Positions 17,681 through 26,869 of a DNA stretch of 64,000 nucleotides are shown here, in pieces. The stretch's first letter is position 1; each line of letters starts with the position of its first letter. The translations under genes and the position numbers were made by a program. Where the stretch lies: positions 4,802,501-4,866,500 of the forward strand of contig NZ_CP133017.1 in assembly GCF_030866765.1 (NCBI RefSeq), read 5' to 3'. A model generated the notes under the pieces. That model saw nothing but the letters and a program-made list of their open reading frames with translations, did not search any database and was not told the origin of the DNA. This stretch comes from Paenibacillus silvisoli. Its GTDB lineage: Bacteria > Bacillota > Bacilli > Paenibacillales > Paenibacillaceae.

Positions 17681-17806
17681 TACCCATTAGCGACATGAAA
17701 ATACCAACAATCAAAGAATAAGCTAATTTTTACGACAAGAAAATCCCGTTTATTAGTAAAATACAGAAATGACCAATCGTTGCGACAAAAAAATCCCGCT
17801 TATTAA
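17656..17806 (+). repeat. Array of four direct repeats resembling a Tn7-like transposon end
   Basis: Four repeats in the same orientation start at 17667 (ACGACAAGAAATTATACCC), 17690 (GCGACATGAAAATACCAAC), 17732 (ACGACAAGAAAATCCCG) and 17782 (GCGACAAAAAAATCCCG). The last two also share a TTATTA suffix. The spacings are 23, 42 and 50 bp. In Tn7 and relatives each end carries several roughly 20-bp TnsB sites of the form GACAA(A/T)A... in one orientation, starting about 8-10 bp inside a terminal TGT. Here a TGT lies at 17656-17658, 11 bp before the first repeat, exactly where nitroreductase homology ends. The matching other end was not found in the window. Confidence 0.6.
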
Positions 17807-17892
17807 TACAGTTAGTCTACACTAAAGGTCAAAGATTTGAATCATTAATCTACCTTCGTGTTTATGTTGAACAACCTGATTCATGAAACGAG

Positions 17893-17923
17893 AAAGGCGT
17901 ATAACAGGATGTTCTACGCCTTT
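17893..17923 (-). terminator. Hairpin downstream of the STAND gene
   Basis: AAAGGCGTA (17893-17901) pairs with TACGCCTTT (17915-17923), a 9-bp stem with a 13-nt loop, 43 bp past the stop of the STAND 3' half on the minus strand. Confidence 0.55.
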
Positions 17924-17966
17924 GGCAATGCCACTTTATTAAAACACTTTGGACTAACTAAATTAT

Positions 17967-19683
17967 CTAATCATGTAATTTCCAGGTTGCTTCATCATAT
18001 TTATATTCAATTTCAATTTGGCCATCATTTAATGATGTAACCAATCGCCACTCGTGAAGCTGATTTTCTCCAATCTTTGAAATATACACATCCCAAATAA
18101 TTGCCAGGTTATTCCGTTCCATCAGACGTTCTAGGGATTTCTGTTCAATTATTAAACCTGTATTATAACCTTCAACTGCAATGTCATAAGCAATTACCTG
18201 TCCATCTTGGTCAGTCCAGTAGCCTTCATTACCTTGTGCTAGACCAAGTTGTTCAACCAATAATTCTGACGGCATCAAGTAGCCTACAGAACCATCTATT
18301 GAGTTATCGTAACCCTTTTCCCACGAGTATTCTAAAGTGGTTGGTATTATTTCTTCATCCCATGGATCTACTTCATTTTTATAATCTAAATATGAAGGAT
18401 GCCAGAAGTATTCATACGCAAAAATTTTATATGAGGACTCCCAGTGATTTCTATATGAATGATCGTGTACTTTTTTGTGCTGAGAATAATACTTTACTCT
18501 TTCCATCGGCACTAACAAAGCAGTAGTTTTAATAAAAAGTTCTTCTCTATTTTTATAATCATCGTTATTCTTACGCCTTTCCCATTTGATGTGTGAGCTT
18601 AATAACATGAAATTTTGGTTTTCACGAATATCAACAAACATAATTTCTTTGAGTTCTGGTATAGTCTCAAAGTCATGAACCCAATCATTAAGATTGTCCT
18701 CCGGAATCGTATACTTAGCTTGATAATAATTACTATCCTTGTTTTTTTGAGTAATGAATAATAATGTTGGATCTATATCCCTTACAAAAGGATTCCACGG
18801 ACCATGGTATGGGATTTCTTTGTATTTCCTTTTTTGTGCTCCACTTTCATCGTCTTCGTACTTCTCTTGTGCTACCTCTTCTTTTTCTAAACTGTCAACT
18901 GAATCTATTTCTTCGTAATCCCCAAGTTCAATAGTTTTAAGCCATTTATCAAAATCAATCTCATCAATCGTTGATTTATCATAACTCCAATCTATCTCAC
19001 TCATAGGAAACTTATCTGATAATTTTGCAAGTAATTCATGAAAAGCGATCCACTGGTATTTCTTACCAATTCTCTCGATTGCGTGATCATGTCTATCATA
19101 TCTTCCGACATGGTACGAATCATATTTTCCATGAAGATCGATATCGTATCCCAGCTCAAATACTTTCTTTGTTGCAATATTGCTAAGTACTTGTGAATCA
19201 TTAAACTGATGCTCCCAGTTCGATACTGCACTTTGAAAAACATAGCGCCCAAAATCACCGTATCCGCTAATGCCTCTTCCATATTCAGTTGTCATTGAAC
19301 TAATAATTGTGTTTTGAGCATAGTAATGCTTTTTTAAATCTTCTGATTGATAGTCAAAGTTATATTTATTTATTTCATCCATTTCAGGTATATATTCATA
19401 CCATTTACTTTTATAAGGCGGCCGTACTAATTTTGGGTCAATACCGTCAGTCATTCCTTTAAAAATTGCGTATTCAATGACTCCTCTTGCATAGTCTCTG
19501 AGTAAAACATGAGGATAGATACTGTCTTTGTCAAAAATTGTTTTATAAATATAACTACTGAGCACACGAAGAGTATGTTTGACATCCGTTCTCAATACAC
19601 ATCCGTAAGCAACTGCAAAAAGACGTTCATAAACATACGGATCATTTACTTTCTCAAATAATTGTAGAACCTGGATTATACAC
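17967..19683 (-). pseudogene. 3' half of a STAND NTPase (Avs-like defence protein) split by an IS element
   Basis: The C-terminal part of the gene whose 5' half lies at 21140-23758. Directly after the IS end the minus strand is open and reads IIQVLQLFEKVNDPYVYERL followed by FAVAYGCVLRTDVKH, a helical-repeat segment with no start codon of its own. A TTG at 19595 gives a 542-residue frame, but family-like sequence already begins upstream of it. The remaining 500 residues are rich in aromatic and acidic residues (SVGYLMPSELLVEQL, ENQLHEWRLVTSLNDG) and would be the sensor end of an Avs-type protein; I recognise no named domain. Joined with the 5' half it gives about 1,440 residues, a normal length for this class. 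If the orphan half is translated at all, it lacks the nuclease and NTPase. Confidence 0.75.
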
Positions 19684-21139
19684 TGGTCCCCACGTCAAGG
19701 ACACTTTGAAAAAAGAGAGTTAGGCAACCGACAAAAGATGATTCCTGTACTGGACAGGGGTCATCTTTTTTAATCCCCATTGATATCTGTGATTGTTGTA
19801 GTAGTGGATATAGCGATCGATTTCAAGCTTTAGTTCATCCAAAGTGGAGCACTTGCGGCTTCTCACGTGGTCTTTCATGTGACCGTAAAAGGACTCCTGA
19901 GGCGCGTTGTCCCAGCAATTTCCTCGCCTAGACATGGACTGTCCAAGCCCCACCTTCTTCAGCAATTTCTGATATTGAGGACTTGTATAGTGAGAACCCT
20001 GATCGGAGTGGATAAAGGCATCCTTGTGTAATTTTAACCGGCGCTGCTTCTTGAGTTGGTTAATGGTATCTGTCGATAATGACAGGTTGATTTGATTAGA
20101 GAGGTTGTAGGCGAGGAGTTCCCCTGTAGAACCATCCAGAATGGTGGACAAGTAGCCGAACTCTGAGTGACGCCCAAACGGGAGGTAAGTGATGTCCGTG
20201 AGCAGCACAAGACCCGGAATCCCCTTCTTGAAATCCCGTTGTAACTTGTTGGGTACAACCCGATGCTCTTGTGTTGCCTTTGCCATCCGTCTGTAAGGAT
20301 TGGGCTTACGATGAGGACAAACCAGATTCAACCTTCGCATATGTCTGCGGATCCGTTTGCGGTTGTAGACGACTTGAAACTCATTTTCTAAGACCATCTT
20401 TATTGAGCGGGAACCCTTTTTATAGCCTCTTTGAGAGAATGCCCTTTGGATGAGTTCTCCAATCTCAGCGTCCCGTCGTGCTCTTTCTTTACGAGCCTCT
20501 GCGGTCCTTAAGTAGCTGTAATACCCCGAATGTGAGACATTAAGCAATTCGCATAAGTAACGCGTCATGCGTTTAAATCCTTGTTTTACAGCATTTTCAA
20601 CTAACTCGAATAGCTTATTTTTGGGGAGGCTTTCTCCCTTTGCTACCAGCAACCTTTCTGTCATGTCTGCTTTTTTTAGCAGTTCAAGTTGGGATTCCAG
20701 AAGCTTGATCCGTGCGTCTTGTTTAGCGATGATCTCATCGGACGTCATTTCTCGTTTAAGTGAACGGCCAGAGGATTCCTTGCGAGAGTCCGTGAGTCCG
20801 ATAATTCCGTCTGTCTGATAGGCCTTTTTCCAGCGGTCCGCACTTTGCTCAACGCGCTTCATTCCTAGAACATCCACATTGAAGCCATGGGCTTCGAAGA
20901 TCTCTCTTGGCGTCTTACCCTGGATATATTGGTCGATGAACAACCTTTTAAACTCATCCGAATAGGTTATGGCTTTGTCACTTATTTTCGTGACGTACTT
21001 ATTCTTTGAGAGATAATCTTGTTCTGCCTTAGAGAAAAGTTTCTTGCTCATGTTGCCCTCCTTAAATACCAATACCAGTATACAAAAAAGCCCCCATAGC
21101 CTAAACACTTTTTTCAAAGTGTCCAGTCTATGGGGACCA
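19684..21139. mobile_element. IS3-family insertion sequence inside the STAND gene
   Basis: About 1,456 bp. The ends are imperfect inverted repeats. The left begins TGGTCCCCACGTCAAGGACA at 19684; the right, read inward from 21139, begins TGGTCCCCATAGACTGGACA. Both continue with CTTTGAAAAAAG and then share TTAGG after a short gap. One transposase gene fills the element, with intact catalytic residues, so it looks recent and potentially active. I could not identify a clean target duplication: the flanks are TATACAC on the left and GTTTATT on the right. Confidence 0.92.
19720..21051 (-). CDS. IS3-family transposase (single-frame)
   Basis: A DDE transposase of 443 residues. An N-terminal helix-turn-helix (residues about 10-80, ITYSDEFKRLFIDQYIQGKT) is followed by a coiled segment, then an HTH_21-like region (NVSHSGYYSYL) and the integrase core: first Asp in LLTDITYLPFG, second Asp in AFIHSDQGSHYTS, and Glu in NAPQESFYGHMKDH, with the terminal YIHYYNNHRYQWGLKKMTP. 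Many IS3 elements need a frameshift between orfA and orfB, but here both are fused in one frame. An upstream ATG at 21117 lies in the terminal repeat region; AAGGAGG before the ATG at 21051 decides the start. Confidence 0.93.
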   Translation of the reverse strand: MSKKLFSKAEQDYLSKNKYVTKISDKAITYSDEFKRLFIDQYIQGKTPREIFEAHGFNVDVLGMKRVEQSADRWKKAYQTDGIIGLTDSRKESSGRSLKREMTSDEIIAKQDARIKLLESQLELLKKADMTERLLVAKGESLPKNKLFELVENAVKQGFKRMTRYLCELLNVSHSGYYSYLRTAEARKERARRDAEIGELIQRAFSQRGYKKGSRSIKMVLENEFQVVYNRKRIRRHMRRLNLVCPHRKPNPYRRMAKATQEHRVVPNKLQRDFKKGIPGLVLLTDITYLPFGRHSEFGYLSTILDGSTGELLAYNLSNQINLSLSTDTINQLKKQRRLKLHKDAFIHSDQGSHYTSPQYQKLLKKVGLGQSMSRRGNCWDNAPQESFYGHMKDHVRSRKCSTLDELKLEIDRYIHYYNNHRYQWGLKKMTPVQYRNHLLSVA

Positions 21140-23758
21140 GTTTATTAGTTCCTCTACTCTATTTCTAAGTAGGCACACCAAAGCTTTAGTAGCATGGTCT
21201 CTTAATTTACGATTTGAACTTGTTAAGAACCAAGCTATTGTAATCGAAGATAAGGTTATAGATTCATTAGAGATATAACTTCGGTCCTCAGAAGTCCATG
21301 CCCAATCAATAATCCGTTTTATTGAAGAATGTCTTGAATAATTACTATTTATATAAACAGTCCATTCTGAATCTCTTTCAGCTAAAGAAAACTTCATTAA
21401 ATGATTATGTAATTTGTATGCATTAAAAAAGTGATTAGGATTAGAAGATACTTGAAGGCAGGTATCCCAAAATTGCTCGTAGGTTCTTTCGTTGTTTAAT
21501 ACATATTCATTTATAAAAGGAACTATCTTCTCATTAATAGTTTGAGTTTTACGCCAAATAAGACTGTTAATAAAAGCTTCTATTACAGGTTCAAAAGATG
21601 CACACGATGGTGCGGCTTCAAACAGCTCTATTCCAGCTATTTCAGGAAGTTGTATTGAAAGCGCCTCGATGTATCCCTTGTTTGTGTAGCAAGTTATTTC
21701 ATCTTTTATAAAACTATAAAGCAGCTTATCTTCTATAAAAGATTCTTGAGGATTTTCTATATCTAGATATCGCTCAAGTAAAAATGAAATTGTAAGATGA
21801 TCATCAAATCTTTCATAAGCAAAATAAACACCATTAATAAAATCGTTTTTATTTTTGCAAAAAAGATTTTGTGTCAGTATCCCTTCATTTAAAAGTTCAG
21901 TTAAAAAGTGTCTCCATTTTTCTGTATGATCTTTTGCTAATCCAGCTACTAACTGATTTGCTTCTTCCAAGTCAATGTAGTGCGTGTTTTTGTCTAATTT
22001 AGCAGATACTAATGTATAGATAGCTTTCTTTACAAGATTAATATGAGGCGAGTAATTAAATCTAGAAGGTTCGCTTAATTTTTTATTAATACTTGTGATA
22101 TAGAATTCAAGTATAGTTGATATTCCTTCAAATCCATCTGGAATTGCTTTCAAGCCAGACCTATAGAGTCCTTCACAAAACAATTTTAAAAATAAAGGGT
22201 TTTGAAATTCGGGATGAAGTAATGGAATACTCGGTTGCTGAATTTTATAATTGTCAAAGAATAATACAGAAGCTTCATATTCAACATCAGTAAATCCGTG
22301 GTGTGTGACTCGTACTGCGATATCTTTTGTAACAATATCTTGTGGGAAAATCAATGACTCATATGATGTACGTATACTGAGTACTAAACCTATCCACTTA
22401 TACTTTTTAACGGTTCTAATAAAGCCTTTTATGTGGTCACTCCAAAAAAACCTACCTCGCCCCTCATTTACCGCATCAATTATTAATAATATTCTACAAC
22501 CTTCTGATTGTGCTTTTGAGTCAAGTGCTCCCAGAAATTCATCCTCACTCATATCTAAACGTAATTGATTTCTTAAAATCTGAGTCCAGGGATTTTGGTC
22601 ATCTGCAAAATGCTGACCTAATAATAATATAGACGGTTGCCCACTACTATTTCTTTTCTGAGCAATATCCGCAAGTAAGTGAGATTTGCCTATGCCAGCT
22701 TCGCCTCGAAGTATCATGACAGGGTTGTTCACTAGGAAGATCGTGGAGCTTTTCAAGAAAATTTGCAAGCGATTTAGAGTGTTCTGTACTTGTCTTATAT
22801 AGTAAATTTCTGAATTGTATTTATTATTATCGTATTTTCTTGACTCTGTACCTCGCTGAGCTTTTTCCTCTTGCTGCATCTCGTAATATTTATCAATACC
22901 TGCTTGTAACAATTCACTCACTTGATCACAACGTTGTTCTAGAAATTCAAAATTGATTGTGTTCATTTCTTGGAAATTGATGTTTAGGTAGAATTTATCC
23001 ATTTCAGTACTTATTTTAATAATTTCAGACTGGAAATGAAGAGTTTCCTTTATTCTCAGAGAATTTAATGCATTTTTCAATTTATTTTGATATTGAAAGT
23101 AAACAATATTTAATTGGTTGTTCAGACTCTCATCCCTAGTAATACCATCAAAAGTTTTTGCAATCTCCAAATCGAAATTTAGTTTTGGTGTATATCTGTT
23201 TCCCAATGAATCAATACTCAGTTGAAGTTTTTCCTTAAACCATTTTTCTGAAAGAAGGTCCGAATTAAACCAAAATCTATACCTGCCTGCATTTTTTTCT
23301 TGTGACAGTTTTGCTAGTAACTCAGAACTACCCCAATATTCAAAATCTATTTCTCGTTTATTTTCTAATGCATACTTCTTCCAACCTTCAACATGCGAGT
23401 TCCATTTATCCATAAACCATTTTTGGTTATGGACTCTTGGGTCTTGTCTATCAAGAGGTAGACAGATATAATATTTACGTAACTTTGGATGTTTTTTGAA
23501 AGCTGTTTTAAATGAGTCCTCTATTTGCTTCCACTGTGAATCTCCCATTGAATTAAAAAATTTAGCTTGCCATCCGTACTCTTCTCCACTTGAAAGTTTG
23601 CAATATGCTTCCACACCACCATCAGGTGCTCCAACTCGAATAAAGGAACTCATATTGGGTATTTCTTCGTCTCGTGCTAGTTGACATACAAGCTCTTCAA
23701 AGGCGTTGTTTTGGGAGTTGTTATAGCTTCTAATATTCCACCAATTAATCTGGTGCAT
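21140..23758 (-). pseudogene. 5' half of a STAND NTPase with N-terminal PD-(D/E)xK nuclease (Avs-like), truncated by an IS element
   Basis: About 873 native residues remain, after which the frame enters the IS terminal repeat and stops three codons later. Residues about 1-170 look like a Cap4/DUF4297-type DNA nuclease: an early Glu in AFEELVCQLA, then GAPDGGVEAYCKL and GWQAKFF, giving E-x(n)-QxK catalytic residues near 50, 64 and 66. A linker with coiled character leads to the STAND NTPase: Walker A GEAGIGKSH near 352-360, Walker B LLIIDAVNEG near 424-433, and the sensor strand VLSIRTSY. Helical repeats begin after residue 600. GGAGGT 7 nt upstream supports the ATG at 23758. In Avs proteins the C-terminus senses phage proteins and the NTPase oligomerises to activate the nuclease; this copy has lost its own C-terminus. 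Confidence 0.8.
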
Positions 23759-24037
23759 TTTCATGACCTCCAAATAGTATGAAAAGTGAATATTTTACAA
23801 ATCGCTATTATTATATTCGACATATGAATTCAAATACCTACAATAGAATCTGGCGAAATGCCATCGTCACATCATCACAACTTGTTTCCTCAATGGTTAT
23901 TCACCCTAGAAAAATAGTGAAAACTTTATTTCTCAAGCATTCATCGAATCAATTATGTTGGAGGTTTTTTGGGACTAGTCACTAGTTAAACAATGAGATA
24001 ACACCTGACTTCACTCAAATAATTGAGGAGGAAAGAA

Positions 24038-24838
24038 ATGAACGATGCAATGTCGAAACTAACCGAAGAATTTGCTGACATCAATGAATCGATCAGAAAG
24101 TTGAGCAAACGCGCTGCAGAGATACTCGAGCTCATGAAGATTCTACAGCGTCCGGAAAATCGGATCGATACACCCGCGGATCGGCTAAACATCGAACTAT
24201 TTTTATCCATCACGGATATTTACATCCGAGAGGAAGAGGAACGGATCCGATTGGGAAATACAAGGAAGTCCAGTCGGCGAGTTAGCGTCGAGATCAACAA
24301 CACGGTGAGTGAATTCTTCGGTAATCATCTTGGAGTTGGATACTATGTGGAGCGAGATACGGACGGTTTCGTATACGTTTTCAAACAAGGTACAGCAGTA
24401 TGCGCGATTCGCTTCATCACGGACATGGGGTTTATTCGGGGAGATGTATGGTATACATTCGCTGATGAATTGGCTTCTAAGCTTAAATATGGACTCCAAG
24501 ATCATCAAATCTTCTTCATCGTAGCCACGCTGCACAATGGTCTCGACGCAAGCCATATCAGTCAGTACCTTGGGAAGAAGATAACCTCTAACTGGCAGTT
24601 CGTTCATGATCGGAGTGCCATTCACTCCTACTTAGCGTTAGTGCAATCACACACAGCATGTTTGGAGAATCCACAAAAGCAGCTTATCTTCTTAGCAGCC
24701 GAACTACATCCCAACGTGCTTGCGGATGACCTTCAAAGAATGAGTACGGAGCAGCGCGATATCAAGCGTAAAGAAGTCGAGCAATACGAATGGATTCATT
24801 ATGTCGATTCAATCATCAGTGAAATCAGGCAACTCTAA
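24038..24838 (+). CDS. Hypothetical protein with N-terminal coiled coil
   Basis: 266 residues, family not recognised. Residues 1-45 are a heptad-like amphipathic helix (LTEEFADINESIRKLSKRAA). The middle is a compact alpha/beta stretch with GVGYYVERDTDGFVYVFKQG and AVCAIRFITDMGFIRGDVW, and the C-terminus is helical (DDLQRMSTEQRDIKRKE). No signal or membrane segment is present. AGGAGG six nucleotides before the ATG at 24038 decides the start over an in-frame TTG at 24023. It is transcribed divergently from the STAND gene with a 279-bp gap and is closed by a strong terminator, so it is a one-gene unit. A partner or regulator of the defence gene is possible, but nothing in the sequence shows it. 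Confidence 0.7.
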   Translation: MNDAMSKLTEEFADINESIRKLSKRAAEILELMKILQRPENRIDTPADRLNIELFLSITDIYIREEEERIRLGNTRKSSRRVSVEINNTVSEFFGNHLGVGYYVERDTDGFVYVFKQGTAVCAIRFITDMGFIRGDVWYTFADELASKLKYGLQDHQIFFIVATLHNGLDASHISQYLGKKITSNWQFVHDRSAIHSYLALVQSHTACLENPQKQLIFLAAELHPNVLADDLQRMSTEQRDIKRKEVEQYEWIHYVDSIISEIRQL

Positions 24839-24853
24839 ATAATATTATCTTGC

Positions 24854-24912
24854 AATAAGGGCTGAACCAAAGTCGCAGTTAATCCTTCGGCTTTGGTTCA
24901 GCCCTTATTTTA
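24854..24912 (+). terminator. Long-stem terminator after the hypothetical gene
   Basis: AATAAGGGCTGAACCAAAG (24854-24872) and its exact complement at 24891-24909 form a 19-bp stem with an 18-nt loop, followed by TTTTA. The stem is unusually long, and the flanking A/T tails could make it bidirectional. Confidence 0.9.
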
Positions 24913-25014
24913 TACCACTACTCCTACACTCCACAAAATGTCCCTAGGGTATCAATATCCACATATTTGGAAATTAATAAATCAAGCAATTCTCTATAAA
25001 ACTTTGGAAGGTAC

Positions 25015-25635
25015 TTGGTAGAAGTGAATAAAACTATTGTATGGCGCGAGGAATGGAACAGACCTTACGACCCTTGGTCCATTATCGAAAATATTAAAAT
25101 CGCTAACTCTCTAACCGGCAATGATTTGTTATTTTACGTAGCAGATAAAAAAGGCGGAACACATGAAAATAAGTTATCTGAAGAGTCCCATACTCAGCTA
25201 AAGGATCTCACGAGCATTGATTTTCATGAGATTAATCAAATAAGGATGAGGCGCTCGAAGGTAGAAAGGAATAATCCATCGTATAACTTCCATACTCAAT
25301 TATACTACTGTTTGGAATGCATTCATCACAATTACCATAGTTACTTACATCAGTATAACCTGATTAATCTTTGCCCTTTTCATTTAGTAGAGCTTAAAAG
25401 CAGATGTAATGTCTGTCATAGAAATATAGATTATACCAAAATTGCCTTTCATACCCCCTTCACATGTAAATGTGGGATGCAGTTGTATCAATCATCAGAA
25501 AATCCCATATGGAAAAATTGGACGGAATTCAAACCAATAATCACTGCAACAATTTTAGACGAAAATTACGAACTCTTAAAAAAACGGCATTCTTTGCATA
25601 TATTCCGCTCACAAAATTATTACATTAAAGCGTGA
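25015..25635 (+). CDS. Small TniQ/TnsD-like zinc-finger protein
   Basis: About 206 residues. The N-terminus REEWNRPYDPWSIIENIKIA resembles the opening of TnsD/TniQ proteins and of the neighbour at 28239. A TniQ-type zinc region follows: C-x2-C in YYCLECIHH, the YHSYLHQYNLINLCPFHLVE box, RCNVCHRN, and CKCG. Classical TniQ/TnsD proteins of Tn7-like transposons are longer and carry extra DNA-binding domains; here only the N-terminal and zinc parts remain. The start is uncertain: TTG at 25015 is only 3 nt from GGAAGG, and GTG at 25024 is 12 nt away. It stands alone after a terminator and is convergent with the following gene. Confidence 0.6.
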   Translation: MVEVNKTIVWREEWNRPYDPWSIIENIKIANSLTGNDLLFYVADKKGGTHENKLSEESHTQLKDLTSIDFHEINQIRMRRSKVERNNPSYNFHTQLYYCLECIHHNYHSYLHQYNLINLCPFHLVELKSRCNVCHRNIDYTKIAFHTPFTCKCGMQLYQSSENPIWKNWTEFKPIITATILDENYELLKKRHSLHIFRSQNYYIKA

Positions 25636-25662
25636 TCGGCTAGTGCGTCCCGCTATCAACCA

Positions 25663-26472
25663 TTAATTTGTTTCTAGTTGAGATAATGCTGAATATCTTC
25701 TCAACTTATTTCCCAACATGTCACGAACACGTGACTCCTCATGAAGTTCCATTAGATAGTATCTTCTCTGAATGTCGGCTAGAGTCCTAAACTTCCTTAC
25801 TTCTTTCAATAAATAGTATCCCTTTAACCCATATTGAATCACTAAATCATCTTGAACTTTGCAATACTTCATAAAAGCATCTCTTCCTAAACATTTGAAC
25901 GCATTGGCTGCGTCAAGATGGGGTTCAGTCTGCATAGAAATTACAGCACCATATTCCTTGTACCTATCAGGATTACAAAGGTCTGCAGTTGAATTATAAC
26001 GAATCCATTCCCACTGCTTTGAAAGAGATTTGTGATCAACCTTTATTTCTTTCCACCGCCAAACCAAATCATCTAAAGCCAAATTACATATTTTCTTTTT
26101 ATGTTCCTCAATTTCTTCTTTCTTCGTCCTAAGTTCGGCGTTTGGAACGAACTTCATGACCTTTCTAATTGATGAGCTGATTTCTCCTAAGCTCTTCTGT
26201 TCATCATCGGATAGATCTTGCCACTTAACTATCGATACAGCCGGCAAAAGCCCTCTCTCATCCAAAAACTCCTTCAGACCAAATTGGTCGTAATCGTATT
26301 TGCGGAAGTGCATAAACTTCCCCACAACACCCTGCTCCGCCCACTCAACTCTTTGTTGGCCAAGTGTTTCTTGACTTTGTTGAATCCTATCTCTCAAAAC
26401 CTCTAAGTACTTCTCTGTTCCACGTAACCTTTTGTATTTACCGCTAGCAAGAAAGTACATTAAACTGCTCAT
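25663..26472 (-). CDS. Hypothetical protein, third gene of the TetR operon
   Basis: 269 residues, not recognised. It is strongly helical and charged, with a likely coiled coil near the N-terminus (YLEVLRDRIQQSQETLGQQR), a Trp/Lys-rich middle (LVWRWKEIKVDHKSLSKQWE) and a basic C-terminus (YYLMELHEESRVRDMLGNKL). No membrane segment or signal is present. GGAGAG upstream supports the ATG at 26472. It lies 37 bp downstream of the 119-residue gene and shares an operon with the TetR-type regulator. Cytoplasmic location and nucleic-acid binding are guesses from its charge only. Confidence 0.6.
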   Translation of the reverse strand: MSSLMYFLASGKYKRLRGTEKYLEVLRDRIQQSQETLGQQRVEWAEQGVVGKFMHFRKYDYDQFGLKEFLDERGLLPAVSIVKWQDLSDDEQKSLGEISSSIRKVMKFVPNAELRTKKEEIEEHKKKICNLALDDLVWRWKEIKVDHKSLSKQWEWIRYNSTADLCNPDRYKEYGAVISMQTEPHLDAANAFKCLGRDAFMKYCKVQDDLVIQYGLKGYYLLKEVRKFRTLADIQRRYYLMELHEESRVRDMLGNKLRRYSALSQLETN

Positions 26473-26509
26473 AAGTTATCTCTCCAAGGACTTTTAATCT
26501 CTATAGAGC

Positions 26510-26869
26510 TCATTTCGATTCATAGCTTTTCCAACTTAAAACCATTTCCCATCTCAATCTTTGGGTAACCATTTGAGTTTCATCTCTTTGCCTTTTTACG
26601 CTCCTTTGATGAGCCTCCCTCTCCTCGAGCGCCAAACTTCTCATCATGTGAAAATACTCTCTAAGCTCTGGATCGATTTTGTAACCAAGCAGCTCCTTTT
26701 GCTTCTGATTAATCCCCCACTCTATTCCTTCGTCCCACGCGGTTTGAAGCTCAAACGCAACTCTATCCGCCAACTCTTCAGTTGGTAGTTCCATTAATGT
26801 CGCCTGAGCTACTCCATCTACTATGTGCACGAGGAACTTATTGCCCCTAATGACTGATCTGTACATCAA
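26510..26869 (-). CDS. Hypothetical protein, second gene of the TetR operon
   Basis: 119 residues, not recognised. The N-terminus is a small beta-rich segment (YRSVIRGNKFLVHIVDGVAQ), then helices rich in Glu, Arg and Gln (ALEEREAHQRSVKRQRDE). It overlaps the stop of the TetR-type gene by 4 bp, so translation is coupled and the two products are probably needed together. No start alternative is better than this ATG. Confidence 0.6.
   Translation of the reverse strand: MMYRSVIRGNKFLVHIVDGVAQATLMELPTEELADRVAFELQTAWDEGIEWGINQKQKELLGYKIDPELREYFHMMRSLALEEREAHQRSVKRQRDETQMVTQRLRWEMVLSWKSYESK

Noticed and set aside
19676-21147. Target-site duplication of the IS3 element
   Set aside because: The flanks TATACAC and GTTTATT share no direct repeat of 3-5 bp at the inferred borders, so none is claimed.
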